From Hoeflea_A sp965228435 (GTDB taxonomy: Bacteria > Pseudomonadota > Alphaproteobacteria > Rhizobiales > Rhizobiaceae): a DNA stretch of 64,000 nt. Below the pieces are notes generated by a model. It searched no databases. It saw only the letters and a list, made by a program, of their open reading frames with translations, and was not told the origin of the DNA. Below are positions 52,859 to 61,283 of the stretch, in pieces. The translations under genes were made by a program, and so were the position numbers. The stretch lies in the NCBI GenBank assembly GCA_965228435.1, contig OZ245818.1, positions 5,952,001-6,016,000 on the forward strand, given 5' to 3'. Each line of letters opens with the position of its first letter. The stretch's first letter is position 1.

Positions 52859-55390
52859 ATGCCAAATGCCGCCGTCTCAAAACTGGCCGAGCCTGTCAGC
52901 TTCGCGATTTCAGGTATGAGTTGCGCTTCATGTGTTGGCCGCCTCGAACTTGCCATCGGGGCGGTTTCCGGAGTGGATGGCGTCACAGTCAATTTGGCGA
53001 CGGAAAAGGCACATGTCACTCTTCGGGAGCGCACAGAGATCGATTCTATTATTGCGGCTGTCCATCAAGCCGGATTTGAAGTGGTTCTCAGGCAATCCGA
53101 TTTACGGATTCAGGATATGTCGTGTGCTTCATGCGTAGGTAAAGTTGAGCGTGTGATTCAGAATATCCCGGGTGTTGTTGACGCGTCGGTCAATCTTGCA
53201 ACTCAAATGGCACGGATCAGATATGTTGATGGATTGGCAAGCCCCGAAGATATATCCGACCGGGTAACGGAAGCCGGCTTTGCGACAATACCGATTGAAC
53301 ATGAACTAAATCACCATGGCGATGAAGAAACGCACGAGAAGGCGTTCTCGTTGCTGCGCAGGGATCTGATCCTGGCATCGCTGCTGACTCTGCCAATTTT
53401 TGTCATCGAAATGGGCTCACACTTTGTGCCCGGAGTGAATGATTGGATCCTGGAGTACATCGGTGCCCAAAACAATCGTGTAATTCAGTTCGTCTTGACG
53501 ACAATGGTCTTGCTGGGACCGGGATGGCGGTTCTTTAGAAAAGGTGTTCCGGCTCTCTTGCGGGGCGGGCCTGATATGAACTCGCTTGTAGCAATCGGTA
53601 CAGGAGCTGCCTGGAGTTTTTCAGTGATCGCTACATTCCTGCCCGCACTTCTTCCAGAAGGGACACGCCACGTGTACTTCGAGGCGTCGGCGGTGATAGC
53701 CACCTTGATATTGCTCGGTCGTTATCTTGAAGCCAAAGCGAAGGGGCGCACCAGCGAGGCAATCAGGCGATTGGTGGGTCTGCAGGTCAAAACTGCTCGC
53801 ATCTTAGTTGATGGCGAAGCAAAGGACGTCGATCTGAGTGAGGTTGTCAGAGGCGATATCTTGCAAGTTCGTCCAGGCGAGCGCATTCCGGTTGATGGGG
53901 AGGTATTGGAAGGTTCATCCTATGTGGATGAGTCAATGATATCTGGCGAACCGATTCCGGTTTCGAAAGGGCCCGGTGATGAAGTGGTGGGTAACACAAT
54001 CAACAAGACCGGAAGCTTTGTATTCAAGACAACGCGGGTCGGGGCCGACACTGTTCTGGCACAAATCATCAGGTTGGTTGAAGACGCGCAAAGTTCCAAA
54101 CTGCCCATTCAGCAACTCGTGGACAAAGTGACTGCCGTGTTCGTTCCAGTGGTCATTGGACTGGCAGTTTTGACGGCACTCGTCTGGTTTACCTTCGGCC
54201 CTGAACCCGCATTGACTTTCGCATTGATCAACGCAGTTGCGGTTCTCATAATTGCATGTCCTTGTGCAATGGGCCTTGCAACACCAACGTCCATTATGGT
54301 GGGAACCGGGCGTGCTGCCGAGAGGGGCGTTTTGTTTCGAAAGGGTGAAGCGCTGCAGTCGCTTCGTGATGCACGTGTCGTTGCTTTTGACAAAACCGGC
54401 ACACTGACCAAGGGCAAGCCCGAACTAACCGATTTCGAAGTGACCGGTGATGTCGAACCAGACTCGATACTAAGTCTTGTCGCAGCGGTTGAAAACAACT
54501 CCGAACATCCAATTGCTGAAGCCATTGTGCGTGCAGCAAAAAACAAGGGATTGTATGTTGGTAGCGTGTCCGATTTCAAAGCTGTGCCAGGGTACGGGGC
54601 CTCAGCGACCGTTGGCGGACGTAAAGTCGATGTCGGGGCCGACCGTTTCATGGAAACGCTGGGGCTGGATGTTTCAGAGTTCACACTTGACGCAAGTCGG
54701 CTTGCCAAGGATGGCAAGAGCCCGATCCATGTTGCCATTGATGGTGAGCATGTTGCGATTGCAGCGGTCGCGGATCCGATCAAGGCATCAACAAAACAGG
54801 CGATCACAGCGCTTCATGACCTTGGTCTCATCGTCGCTATGATAACCGGCGACAATGCCGGGACAGCGAACGCCATTGCCGAATCTCTCGGGATCGACGT
54901 GGTAGCATCTGAGGTCCTGCCAGAAGGCAAGGTCACCGAGATTTCGGCATTGCGTAGGAAACATGGTCCGGTCGCATTTGTCGGCGACGGCATTAACGAC
55001 GCCCCCGCTCTGGCGATTGCAGATGTGGGGCTAGCGATTGGCACAGGCACCGATATAGCGATTGAAGCCGCTGATGTTGTCCTCATCTCCGGAGATCTGC
55101 GCGGAATAACAGATGCAATTGCCTTGAGCAGAGCAACCATACGCAACATCAAACAGAACCTGTTTTGGGCATTTTCTTACAACACAAGCCTCATTCCAGT
55201 GGCCGCGGGTGTGCTGTATCCTGCTTTTGGGATCCTCCTCTCCCCCATCTTGGCGGCAGGTGCAATGGCCGCTTCGAGCGTATGTGTACTGGGCAATGCA
55301 CTAAGATTGAGAAAGTTCAAAACTCAAAGGTTGAACGAAATAGGCAATAAATCACATTCTCAGCCAGTTCTTTTGGAGCCGGCAGAATAA
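52859..55390 (+). CDS. copA: Cu(I)-exporting P1B ATPase with two HMA domains
   Basis: An 843-residue copper ATPase. Two N-terminal HMA domains each have MSCASC (about residues 20-25 and 90-95). The core shows CPCAMGLATP, DKTGTLTKGKP, NSEHPIAEAI and VGDGINDAPAL, and the TM8 SSVCVLGNALRL pattern of Cu(I) pumps. It moves cytosolic Cu(I) out. GGAG precedes the ATG at 52859 and a CueR-type promoter precedes that. cueR lies downstream on the same strand. Confidence 0.95.
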   Translation: MPNAAVSKLAEPVSFAISGMSCASCVGRLELAIGAVSGVDGVTVNLATEKAHVTLRERTEIDSIIAAVHQAGFEVVLRQSDLRIQDMSCASCVGKVERVIQNIPGVVDASVNLATQMARIRYVDGLASPEDISDRVTEAGFATIPIEHELNHHGDEETHEKAFSLLRRDLILASLLTLPIFVIEMGSHFVPGVNDWILEYIGAQNNRVIQFVLTTMVLLGPGWRFFRKGVPALLRGGPDMNSLVAIGTGAAWSFSVIATFLPALLPEGTRHVYFEASAVIATLILLGRYLEAKAKGRTSEAIRRLVGLQVKTARILVDGEAKDVDLSEVVRGDILQVRPGERIPVDGEVLEGSSYVDESMISGEPIPVSKGPGDEVVGNTINKTGSFVFKTTRVGADTVLAQIIRLVEDAQSSKLPIQQLVDKVTAVFVPVVIGLAVLTALVWFTFGPEPALTFALINAVAVLIIACPCAMGLATPTSIMVGTGRAAERGVLFRKGEALQSLRDARVVAFDKTGTLTKGKPELTDFEVTGDVEPDSILSLVAAVENNSEHPIAEAIVRAAKNKGLYVGSVSDFKAVPGYGASATVGGRKVDVGADRFMETLGLDVSEFTLDASRLAKDGKSPIHVAIDGEHVAIAAVADPIKASTKQAITALHDLGLIVAMITGDNAGTANAIAESLGIDVVASEVLPEGKVTEISALRRKHGPVAFVGDGINDAPALAIADVGLAIGTGTDIAIEAADVVLISGDLRGITDAIALSRATIRNIKQNLFWAFSYNTSLIPVAAGVLYPAFGILLSPILAAGAMAASSVCVLGNALRLRKFKTQRLNEIGNKSHSQPVLLEPAE

Positions 55391-55558
55391 AACGCTTGTT
55401 GGGTTCATTTCACGCTTCGGTCAGACACAATGACCACGTATTGACTATCCAACAAAGGGACTGTTGCTGGCGCAAACCCACTATCTGATTTCGTGGGGCC
55501 GGAAATCAGCAGAATGGCAGCGTGGAAAGCAGGGTAACTGCTAAAAACGGAGAAACTC

Positions 55559-56041
55559 ATGAATATCGGAGATGCCGCATCAGCGACCGGGATCAATGCA
55601 AAAATGATTCGCTACTATGAGTCGATCGAATTGATCCCGGCACCGAGCCGTTCGGATGCGGGTTACAGATCTTACAGTCATAACGATGTCAATCGGCTTA
55701 GGTTTGTCCGCAGAGCTCGTGATCTAGGGTTTTCGGTAGAACAAATACGCAATCTATTGGCCCTTTGGCAGGACAAGGATCGCTCCAGCGCGGACGTAAA
55801 AGCCCTTGCAATACACCATATTGGCGCACTCAATGAAAAAATTGGCGAATTGCGGGCCATGGTAAAAACTCTGGAACATCTGGCTGAAAACTGTCATGGA
55901 AATGATCGTCCGGATTGTCCCATAATTGAAACGCTGAGTGAAGGCGAACCTCTCCAGGGCAACATCTCAACGAGGCGCACAATAGTGCCGACTTTTACTC
56001 CGATGGCCAACCATGTGGCGTCTTCAAGACTCAAGCGGTGA
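55559..56041 (+). CDS. cueR: CueR-type copper-responsive regulator
   Basis: A 160-residue MerR protein: MNIGDAASATGI helix-turn-helix, MIRYYESIEL, YRSYS wing. The metal loop is Cys112 and Cys120 (NCHGNDRPDC), with Ser76-Ser77 (DRSSADV) at the site occupied by Cys in divalent sensors, the accepted mark of Cu(I)/Ag(I)/Au(I) selectivity. An extra tail of about 30 residues is unusual. It follows the copA-like gene and should act at 52793, 31393 and 61222. Confidence 0.92.
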   Translation: MNIGDAASATGINAKMIRYYESIELIPAPSRSDAGYRSYSHNDVNRLRFVRRARDLGFSVEQIRNLLALWQDKDRSSADVKALAIHHIGALNEKIGELRAMVKTLEHLAENCHGNDRPDCPIIETLSEGEPLQGNISTRRTIVPTFTPMANHVASSRLKR

Positions 56042-56162
56042 CAAGTCATTTCTGTTCAACACCGGCTATGTCGGGTATTAAACTCGGGATCGAGGTTTTC
56101 ACCCGACAAGTTTTTTTGTTCAATCCGCCCGGCTTAGAGGAGATCTGAGCACGGGTGCAAAG

Positions 56163-56186
56163 AGCAGCACCGTAAAAGGTGCTGCT
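56163..56186 (-). terminator. Rho-independent terminator-like hairpin
   Basis: A perfect 9-bp stem, AGCAGCACC (56163-56171) and GGTGCTGCT (56178-56186), with a 6-base loop. It stands 4 bases after the stop of the minus-strand MerR gene and is followed on that strand by a short T-rich TCTTT. It may also end cueR transcription from the other side. Confidence 0.65.
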
Positions 56187-56189
56187 TAA

Positions 56190-56579
56190 TTATTGTATGT
56201 CGGTCAAATACTTGAAAAGATCTTCGTCCAAAAGATGATTGGATTTTTGGTCAACAAGCAGGCCCTCGATTGTGTCGTGCATTTTCTTTAGTTCGCGAAG
56301 CTGTTTCGAAAGGCCATCCTTATGGGACCTGAACAAATTCGAAACTGCTCCATTGGTTGGGCCCTCGGCTTCGAAAAGCTCAAGTAGCCCCTCGCAATCA
56401 CGTAAGCTGAAACCCAGTTTTCTTGCCCGGGCCAAAAAACGCAACTTCTGTGCGTCTCCAGCCCGATAAGCCCGGTAGCCATTGTGGTCCCTCAAGGGAC
56501 GAACCAAACCGCGCGCCTCGTAGTAGCGGATTGTCTTAGCAGAAAGACCGCTATATTCCGCGACATCTCCGATGTTCAT
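56190..56579 (-). CDS. MerR-family regulator without the usual metal cysteines
   Basis: A 129-residue protein with a full MerR DNA-binding region (MNIGDVAEYSGLSAKTIRYY, then GYRAYRA) and dimerisation helix. The only cysteine (LRDCEGLLELF) is in the dimer helix; the C-terminal Cys-x7-Cys loop of CueR is absent. It therefore is not a standard copper or divalent sensor and may answer to another ligand. It converges on cueR. A small Cys-rich protein gene on the same strand lies upstream. Confidence 0.85.
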   Translation of the reverse strand: MNIGDVAEYSGLSAKTIRYYEARGLVRPLRDHNGYRAYRAGDAQKLRFLARARKLGFSLRDCEGLLELFEAEGPTNGAVSNLFRSHKDGLSKQLRELKKMHDTIEGLLVDQKSNHLLDEDLFKYLTDIQ

Positions 56580-56735
56580 TTCGTTTCCTCAATTCAGCGT
56601 AACAGTCTAGGCAACACCATTCATCTACGATGGCGCTCCAACGAATTGAGGCGATTGATTCAGCGGTTTATCGCATTCTTATGCCGCTCATCGCGACACG
56701 CTTATTTATCGCAATATGGATTGGCGATACCGCTT

Positions 56736-57089
56736 TCAGACAACCGCCTGAAAGGGAAGCGGTCGAGGTGGCCTTAACAGTGCGTCAAGCAATTGGCCGG
56801 CAGCAGATTCGTCAAAAATCTGAAGGCGATGCTGCGAGTATATTTGAGCAACTTGAGGTCCGGCGGAGTCGAGAATTATGATACACGCGGTGGCGCAAAC
56901 CACCTCGTGCTTTTTGATGTCACAACAATCTTTGGAGTCCGGGTCCGGTTCCACCAGAAGGCGTTCTGTCACGGCGAGTTGAACATCTCCGTTACTATGG
57001 GTCATCGACGCCGCCAGCACACTGACTGCGACCACGACTGACAGGAACACCGCTATGAAAAAGCGGTAGGATTTGATCGGTTTTGACAC
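56736..57089 (-). CDS. Small secreted Cys-rich protein with RPPRP tail
   Basis: A 117-residue protein. The signal peptide (SYRFFIAVFLSVVVAVSVLA) is followed by SKDCCDIKKHEVVCATAC, four cysteines, and the ending ALLRPPRPLPFQAVV. It completes the group of four similar small proteins. The start is a GTG at 57089. It lies upstream of the Cys-less MerR gene on the same strand, with a gap of 156 bp, and could share its transcript. Confidence 0.62.
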   Translation of the reverse strand: MSKPIKSYRFFIAVFLSVVVAVSVLAASMTHSNGDVQLAVTERLLVEPDPDSKDCCDIKKHEVVCATACIIILDSAGPQVAQIYSQHRLQIFDESAAGQLLDALLRPPRPLPFQAVV

Positions 57090-57844
57090 GCCGTCAATAT
57101 AGGGGTTTTCCGTTCAATCTACCAGCCCGCGACCCTGGAAGATCCTAAGTGAGTACATAGTGTTCGCGGTCATCCTCAATTTTGGTGGTGTGCTGGCTTC
57201 AAGCAAGTGTTGGCGTGGGCTTGGAAACCATTTGCCTCGGATCCTGATGACATTTTCGCAGAAAGGTTGGCCGGTACTTGGGAAATATCGCCAGCGTTCT
57301 GTTTACTTGAACCCTGGGAACTGCCGGAGACGAGCGTCAGCTCAGTTTTAAGACAATGAGTTTTTGCATTCAATGTAACGCAGCAATTGTAATCGTTAAC
57401 CTGCTGAAATAAATGAATAATTTTTTTAGTGCAAGAGCCCGTGGGTCTAAGATTGCACACTTGGCTTTAACCGGACACTTTATCTTGCACTGGCTATTTC
57501 GCGGCTTGCCCGACTTGGCTAACTCCAGATAAGTGCACTATCGATTGTGTTTTCATATTGGGCCGCCGATCTTGCTGATCCCAAACAGCACGCAGAAGCG
57601 CTGCCTCAAAATGGCCCTTACAGTTCTCCTCCAATTTGCCCCCATTCAGCGGTGTAAAGATCAAAAGATTGTGACAATTCGCCTCATTACTGTAGCGAAT
57701 CGAATTCCAGACCGTCTTCAAGCCAACGGCTAACCGATCAACTCAGATCATATCAGTTTGTCATGCAGGTACGATCAAATTGTGATTGGAACAGTTTTCT
57801 CGAGTGCAGGCGTATCAACCTGACGGATTGACGGATGTTCAGCA
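57090..57844. other. Intergenic interval, no gene recognised
   Basis: About 750 bases with only short, overlapping frames. An A/T-rich stretch near 57410-57430 holds TAATTTTTTTAG. No family, hairpin or MerR-type promoter was identified. It should hold the promoter of the YHS operon at 57845. Confidence 0.45.
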
Positions 57845-58192
57845 ATGGAATTTGTAACTTATTTTGCAGTCTGGGCCTTAGCATTTTTCCTAGTGATACT
57901 GCTTAGGCTTCGTGCGGAGATTTCCAGCCAGCAAAAACTCACCGGACAACAAGAGGGTCGTTCAGGCGCCCAAAACCAAGCACAACCGATCTGGGTTGCG
58001 CCGAAAACCGATATCGATCCGGTATGTGGCAAGACTGTGAACACAGCAAATGCAAAGCCGTCCGTATATGCGGGCATGGTCTATTACTTCTGCTCTCGTG
58101 ATTGCCGCGAGCGCTTTGAGGCTGCACCGGAAAGCTACCTGGTCGCGCCGACAACGAGCGCCTCAATGGAAAAGGAGACCGTTCATGGTTGA
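57845..58192 (+). CDS. Membrane-anchored YHS-domain protein
   Basis: A 115-residue protein: an N-terminal membrane helix (residues 4-21) and a C-terminal YHS domain (DPVCGKTVNTANAK, then VYYFCSRDCRERFEAAPESY). YHS domains bind metals through their cysteines and occur in copper enzymes, as in the ATPase at 43450. Its stop overlaps the next gene's start. This begins a five-gene operon. Confidence 0.88.
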   Translation: MEFVTYFAVWALAFFLVILLRLRAEISSQQKLTGQQEGRSGAQNQAQPIWVAPKTDIDPVCGKTVNTANAKPSVYAGMVYYFCSRDCRERFEAAPESYLVAPTTSASMEKETVHG

Positions 58193-58508
58193 TATTCCTC
58201 ACGTGGCGGGAACCAGGATTCCGGTCGAACCAAACGCATCTTCAGGTGCTCTGCGAATTCCAGTTATCCCATTTGGTATGTCACTCGGTGTATTTCTTTC
58301 GCTGACATACGTCCTTTGTGTTGGTTTCGATTTACTATTTCCAGGACAGGCGATGTTTCAGACATGGCTGAAATTTCTTCCCGGATTCACATGGTTGACC
58401 TGGCCCAGCTTTTTCCTCGGCTTGGCCGAGAGCTTCGCCTACGGCTGGTATGTGGCGCTGATTTTCGTCCCTTTGTTCAATGTATTCGCGTCGCGGTGGA
58501 GCCGATGA
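58185..58508 (+). CDS. DUF5676 family membrane protein
   Basis: A 107-residue protein with two hydrophobic regions and the DUF5676 signature IPVIPFGMSLGVFLSLTYVL, then LPGFTWLTWPSFFLGLAESF. The family is known from copper and heavy-metal loci but has no biochemical function. The ATG at 58185 overlaps the YHS gene by 8 bp. It is followed by the DUF2933 gene. Confidence 0.82.
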   Translation: MVDIPHVAGTRIPVEPNASSGALRIPVIPFGMSLGVFLSLTYVLCVGFDLLFPGQAMFQTWLKFLPGFTWLTWPSFFLGLAESFAYGWYVALIFVPLFNVFASRWSR

Positions 58509-58592
58509 GAGGTTTTATGGAAGTACGACCGAGATGTTTGCTTGGAAGCCAGGCCCCATGGACGTTTCAGCCGACGAATGAGGAGAACTCCT

Positions 58593-58832
58593 GTGGAAGA
58601 TGAAAATCAATTGAACACTGAATTGCCAAAACCGGTCGGCTTTTGGAAAACACGGGCCGGCATAATTTTGTTGGCCTTCTTGGCAATTGGCGGTGTGCTC
58701 CTGGCATACGAACAACGGATACATGTCTTCAGTGGCAATGGTCTGCTGATTGGTCTTCTTGCCGCCTGCATCGTTGTGCATTTGTTCATGCATGGCAGTC
58801 ATGGCGGCCATGGCGGAGGTGCCGACAAATGA
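58593..58832 (+). CDS. DUF2933 family membrane protein
   Basis: A 79-residue protein with two helices, GIILLAFLAIGGVLLAYEQ and GLLIGLLAACIVVHLFMHG, and a His/Gly-rich end (GSHGGHGGGADK) that could bind metal. The start is a GTG at 58593 with AGGAGA 6 bases upstream; in-frame ATG codons further upstream lack such a site. It overlaps the methyltransferase start (ATGA). DUF2933 is typical beside copper ATPases. Confidence 0.8.
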   Translation: MEDENQLNTELPKPVGFWKTRAGIILLAFLAIGGVLLAYEQRIHVFSGNGLLIGLLAACIVVHLFMHGSHGGHGGGADK

Positions 58833-59482
58833 CCGGCGACACCGATTATGGTCTGTGGGTCCTTGTTGTCATCAACTCCGCGGTCTTCATCCTGTTTGCA
58901 CTCAGTTTCTTCAAACCGAAGACAAGCCGAGACTGGCGCAGTTTCGGCGCATTCAGCGCGTTTCTAGTCGCCCTCTTCACCGAGATGTATGGTTTTCCGC
59001 TAACGATCTATTTTCTTTCAGGCTGGCTACAAAGCAGTTATCCGGGTGTTGACTGGTACTCGCATGATGCAGGCCATCTTCCTGAAATGATCTTTGGCTG
59101 GCAGGCAAACCCGCATTTCGGACCATTCCATATCGTCAGTATGATTTTGATTGGTTTCGGTTTCATTCTGATTTCGGTGTCATGGCGCTTTCTCTATACA
59201 GCGCAGCGCACGGGGAGACTTGCGGTTGATGGGCCGTATGCCCACGTTCGCCATCCCCAATATGCAGGGTTTGTCCTGATTATGCTCGGGTTCCTGCTGC
59301 AGTGGCCCACCGTGCTGACCTTGGCCATGTTTCCGGTTTTGGTTTGGATGTATGCGCATCTCGCCCGCCAGGAGGAACGTGAGACGCGTACCCGGTTCGG
59401 TGCCGAATACGATGCTTACTCAAACCAGGTTCCAGCCTTCATACCTCGCATGAGTTTCATGCGCAAAGATCGCGCCCATTGA
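58829..59482 (+). CDS. Isoprenylcysteine carboxyl methyltransferase-like membrane protein
   Basis: A 217-residue multi-pass membrane protein with GPYAHVRHPQYAGFVLIMLG and the C-terminal EERETRTRFGAEYDAYSNQVPAF, signatures of the methyltransferase family. It begins with ATG at 58829, preceded by GGAGG and overlapping the DUF2933 stop. It is the third such enzyme in the window. Its target may be a lipid or envelope protein; no one has shown it for this context. Confidence 0.85.
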   Translation: MTGDTDYGLWVLVVINSAVFILFALSFFKPKTSRDWRSFGAFSAFLVALFTEMYGFPLTIYFLSGWLQSSYPGVDWYSHDAGHLPEMIFGWQANPHFGPFHIVSMILIGFGFILISVSWRFLYTAQRTGRLAVDGPYAHVRHPQYAGFVLIMLGFLLQWPTVLTLAMFPVLVWMYAHLARQEERETRTRFGAEYDAYSNQVPAFIPRMSFMRKDRAH

Positions 59483-59527
59483 TTTTTAGACAATTGGCAA
59501 AATCCATTTCAACCAAGGAGAAAGAAC

Positions 59528-60172
59528 ATGAACGTATCTTCAATTCGGATCGCCCTACTGGCAGGCTTTGCCTCAGCAGCAATAGTTGTGCCAAATGCAG
59601 CGGGAGCAGATGATGAACATCATGATGGAGATGCCGAAACAACTGCCGAGATCACGATGACCGATGAGACGTCTTCGAACGACATGAATGGCGGCATGCC
59701 CACGATGCAAAGCATGATGTCACCCGACATGATGCAGATGATGGAAGCCATGATGACGCCGGAAATGATGAAGGCGATGCATCAAGTGATGCGTCAAGGC
59801 GGGATGAAAGGCATGCACACAACCGGCCAGGGTATGATGGGGCGGGGGATGTCTGGTCAGGGCATGATGCCCATGGCAGGCGCAGGTGCCATGACGCCAG
59901 AATTTCAATCGGGTGTGCCCAATATGATGGGCGCACTGGGCGCGATCTACGGGATGGCTGGCCAGAACCAGATAGAGATGACGCCGGAGCGTGTTCGAAC
60001 ATGGCTCGAAACACGGTTGGAGTGGCACGGCAATCCGCGACTGCAAATTGGCGAAATCGGAGAGGCGGCCGATGGAAGCATTACAGCAGAAATCATAACC
60101 GTCGACGGCTCGGTTGTTCAAAAACTGGCTTTTAACCGCTATCCCGGACTTGTTCGGCAAATAAACGAGTAG
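59528..60172 (+). CDS. Met-rich secreted protein
   Basis: A 214-residue secreted protein. After the signal peptide (to about residue 26) comes a His/Asp-rich strip (DDEHHDGD) and then about 100 residues dense in Met, including SMMSPDMMQMMEAMM, TPEMMKAMHQVMRQGGM and HTTGQGMMGRGMSGQGMM. Met clusters of this type bind Cu(I)/Ag(I). The C-terminal part (ETRLEWHGNPRLQIGEIGE) is a compact domain. AAGGAG lies 7 bases before the ATG. It closes the YHS operon. Confidence 0.85.
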   Translation: MNVSSIRIALLAGFASAAIVVPNAAGADDEHHDGDAETTAEITMTDETSSNDMNGGMPTMQSMMSPDMMQMMEAMMTPEMMKAMHQVMRQGGMKGMHTTGQGMMGRGMSGQGMMPMAGAGAMTPEFQSGVPNMMGALGAIYGMAGQNQIEMTPERVRTWLETRLEWHGNPRLQIGEIGEAADGSITAEIITVDGSVVQKLAFNRYPGLVRQINE

Positions 60173-60303
60173 AGGTAACCCGAGGTCAGAGATCGGCCAA
60201 TGGTGATAGTGGAATGCGCCGTCTAACAGCGCCTCGGCTCACCATTGGTCAACACAATAGCTGTAATCCAGTTGTAGCTCATACAAGCTTGGACAAACGG
60301 GAT

Positions 60304-61026
60304 TCAGTTGGTGCCACGCTGATCGGCGACAGCCTTCTCAAGTTGAAACAGCGGGACCGCGCCCGCAATCAAGGAATCTCCGATCGTGAAGGATGGAGTA
60401 CCGGTAATGCCAAGTGCTTGAGTTATCTGATTTGAAATATCGATGTGTTTGTCAATTTCCGGTGCTTCCATATCTGCGCGAAGTTTTTCGATATCGAGTC
60501 CAAGCTCCGCTGCCACCTTGAGAACACTCTGCTCATCGGCCCGTTTCAACGACATCAATGCCCAATGCATTTCCTCATATTTGCCCTGTTGCCGCGATGC
60601 CAACGCGGCGCGGGCGGCAAAGACCGACCCTTCCCCGAGTATCGGCCATTCGCGGTAAACCAGACGAACATTGCCATCGTCCTCAATCAGTTTCTTCACA
60701 TCGCCGGCAACGCGCTTGCAATACGGGCAGTTGTAGTCAAAAAACTCCACAAGCGTCACGTCACCCTGCGGGTTGCCGAGCACGGGTGCGCCGGGATCGC
60801 GCTCGACAAGGTCTCTGTTTTCCCGAAGGAACGAAACAATTCGATCGGCTTCGGCCTGCTGTTCTTGCTGCTGTAGCAGCGTTATCGCTTCGCGGATGAT
60901 TTCAGGATTCTCTCGGATAGTGTCGAGGACCAGTTCCCGGACCTTGTCTTCGGTGAGATCTTCCGCATGAGCCAACGGAGCAAACACTATGAGAAGACTA
61001 AAAAGTATGCCAATTAAAAAGCGCAT
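60304..61026 (-). CDS. scsC: ScsC/DsbA-type periplasmic thiol isomerase
   Basis: A 240-residue DsbA-family protein. A signal peptide (ending LAHAE) precedes a helical N-terminal extension (DKVRELVLDTIRENPEI), which in ScsC serves oligomerisation, then the thioredoxin domain with Cys100-Pro-Tyr-Cys103 (DYNCPYC) and the cis-Pro loop ITGTPSFTIG. ScsC repairs copper-damaged disulfides and is kept reduced by ScsB. It is divergent from scsB. Confidence 0.88.
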   Translation of the reverse strand: MRFLIGILFSLLIVFAPLAHAEDLTEDKVRELVLDTIRENPEIIREAITLLQQQEQQAEADRIVSFLRENRDLVERDPGAPVLGNPQGDVTLVEFFDYNCPYCKRVAGDVKKLIEDDGNVRLVYREWPILGEGSVFAARAALASRQQGKYEEMHWALMSLKRADEQSVLKVAAELGLDIEKLRADMEAPEIDKHIDISNQITQALGITGTPSFTIGDSLIAGAVPLFQLEKAVADQRGTN

Positions 61027-61221
61027 AAGAGACTCCTGTGCAAAGGCGCGTCGCGCGCCATTTGTGTTTGGGTGGACCGCAAATCAGATCATTGTCTCAG
61101 CTTTGATTCAATGCTGTTTTTTGCCCGAAACGTCCACCACTATTGCCACTGTAAATCCACCGGCGTCCAGTGTGCGACACCATAGCTCACCGAGAATTGA
61201 CCAAGTGTCCAGAGTATGGAC

Positions 61222-61252
61222 TTGACCTTCCAGCAGCTGGATACGCGATGGT
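61222..61252 (+). promoter_or_regulatory. CueR-type promoter of scsB
   Basis: -35 TTGACC (61222-61227), 19-bp spacer, weak -10 GATGGT (61247-61252). The spacer starts TTCCAG-CAG-CTGGA, a CueR-like half-site pair. It argues that translation starts downstream, at 61284, and ties scsB to copper induction. Confidence 0.65.
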
Positions 61253-61283
61253 GCGCCCAACGCAATCGAACCGTTTGGAACTG

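Noticed and set aside
52351..53034. Minus-strand frame across the start of the copA-like gene
   Set aside because: Overlaps the CueR promoter and the first HMA domain of copA; no start context and no recognisable domain.
54109..54807. Minus-strand frame of about 232 codons inside copA
   Set aside because: Low-complexity Ala/Ser/Thr translation antisense to conserved ATPase motifs.
61170..61283. N-terminal extension of scsB
   Set aside because: It would start upstream of, or within, the CueR-type promoter and would place the signal peptide inside the protein.
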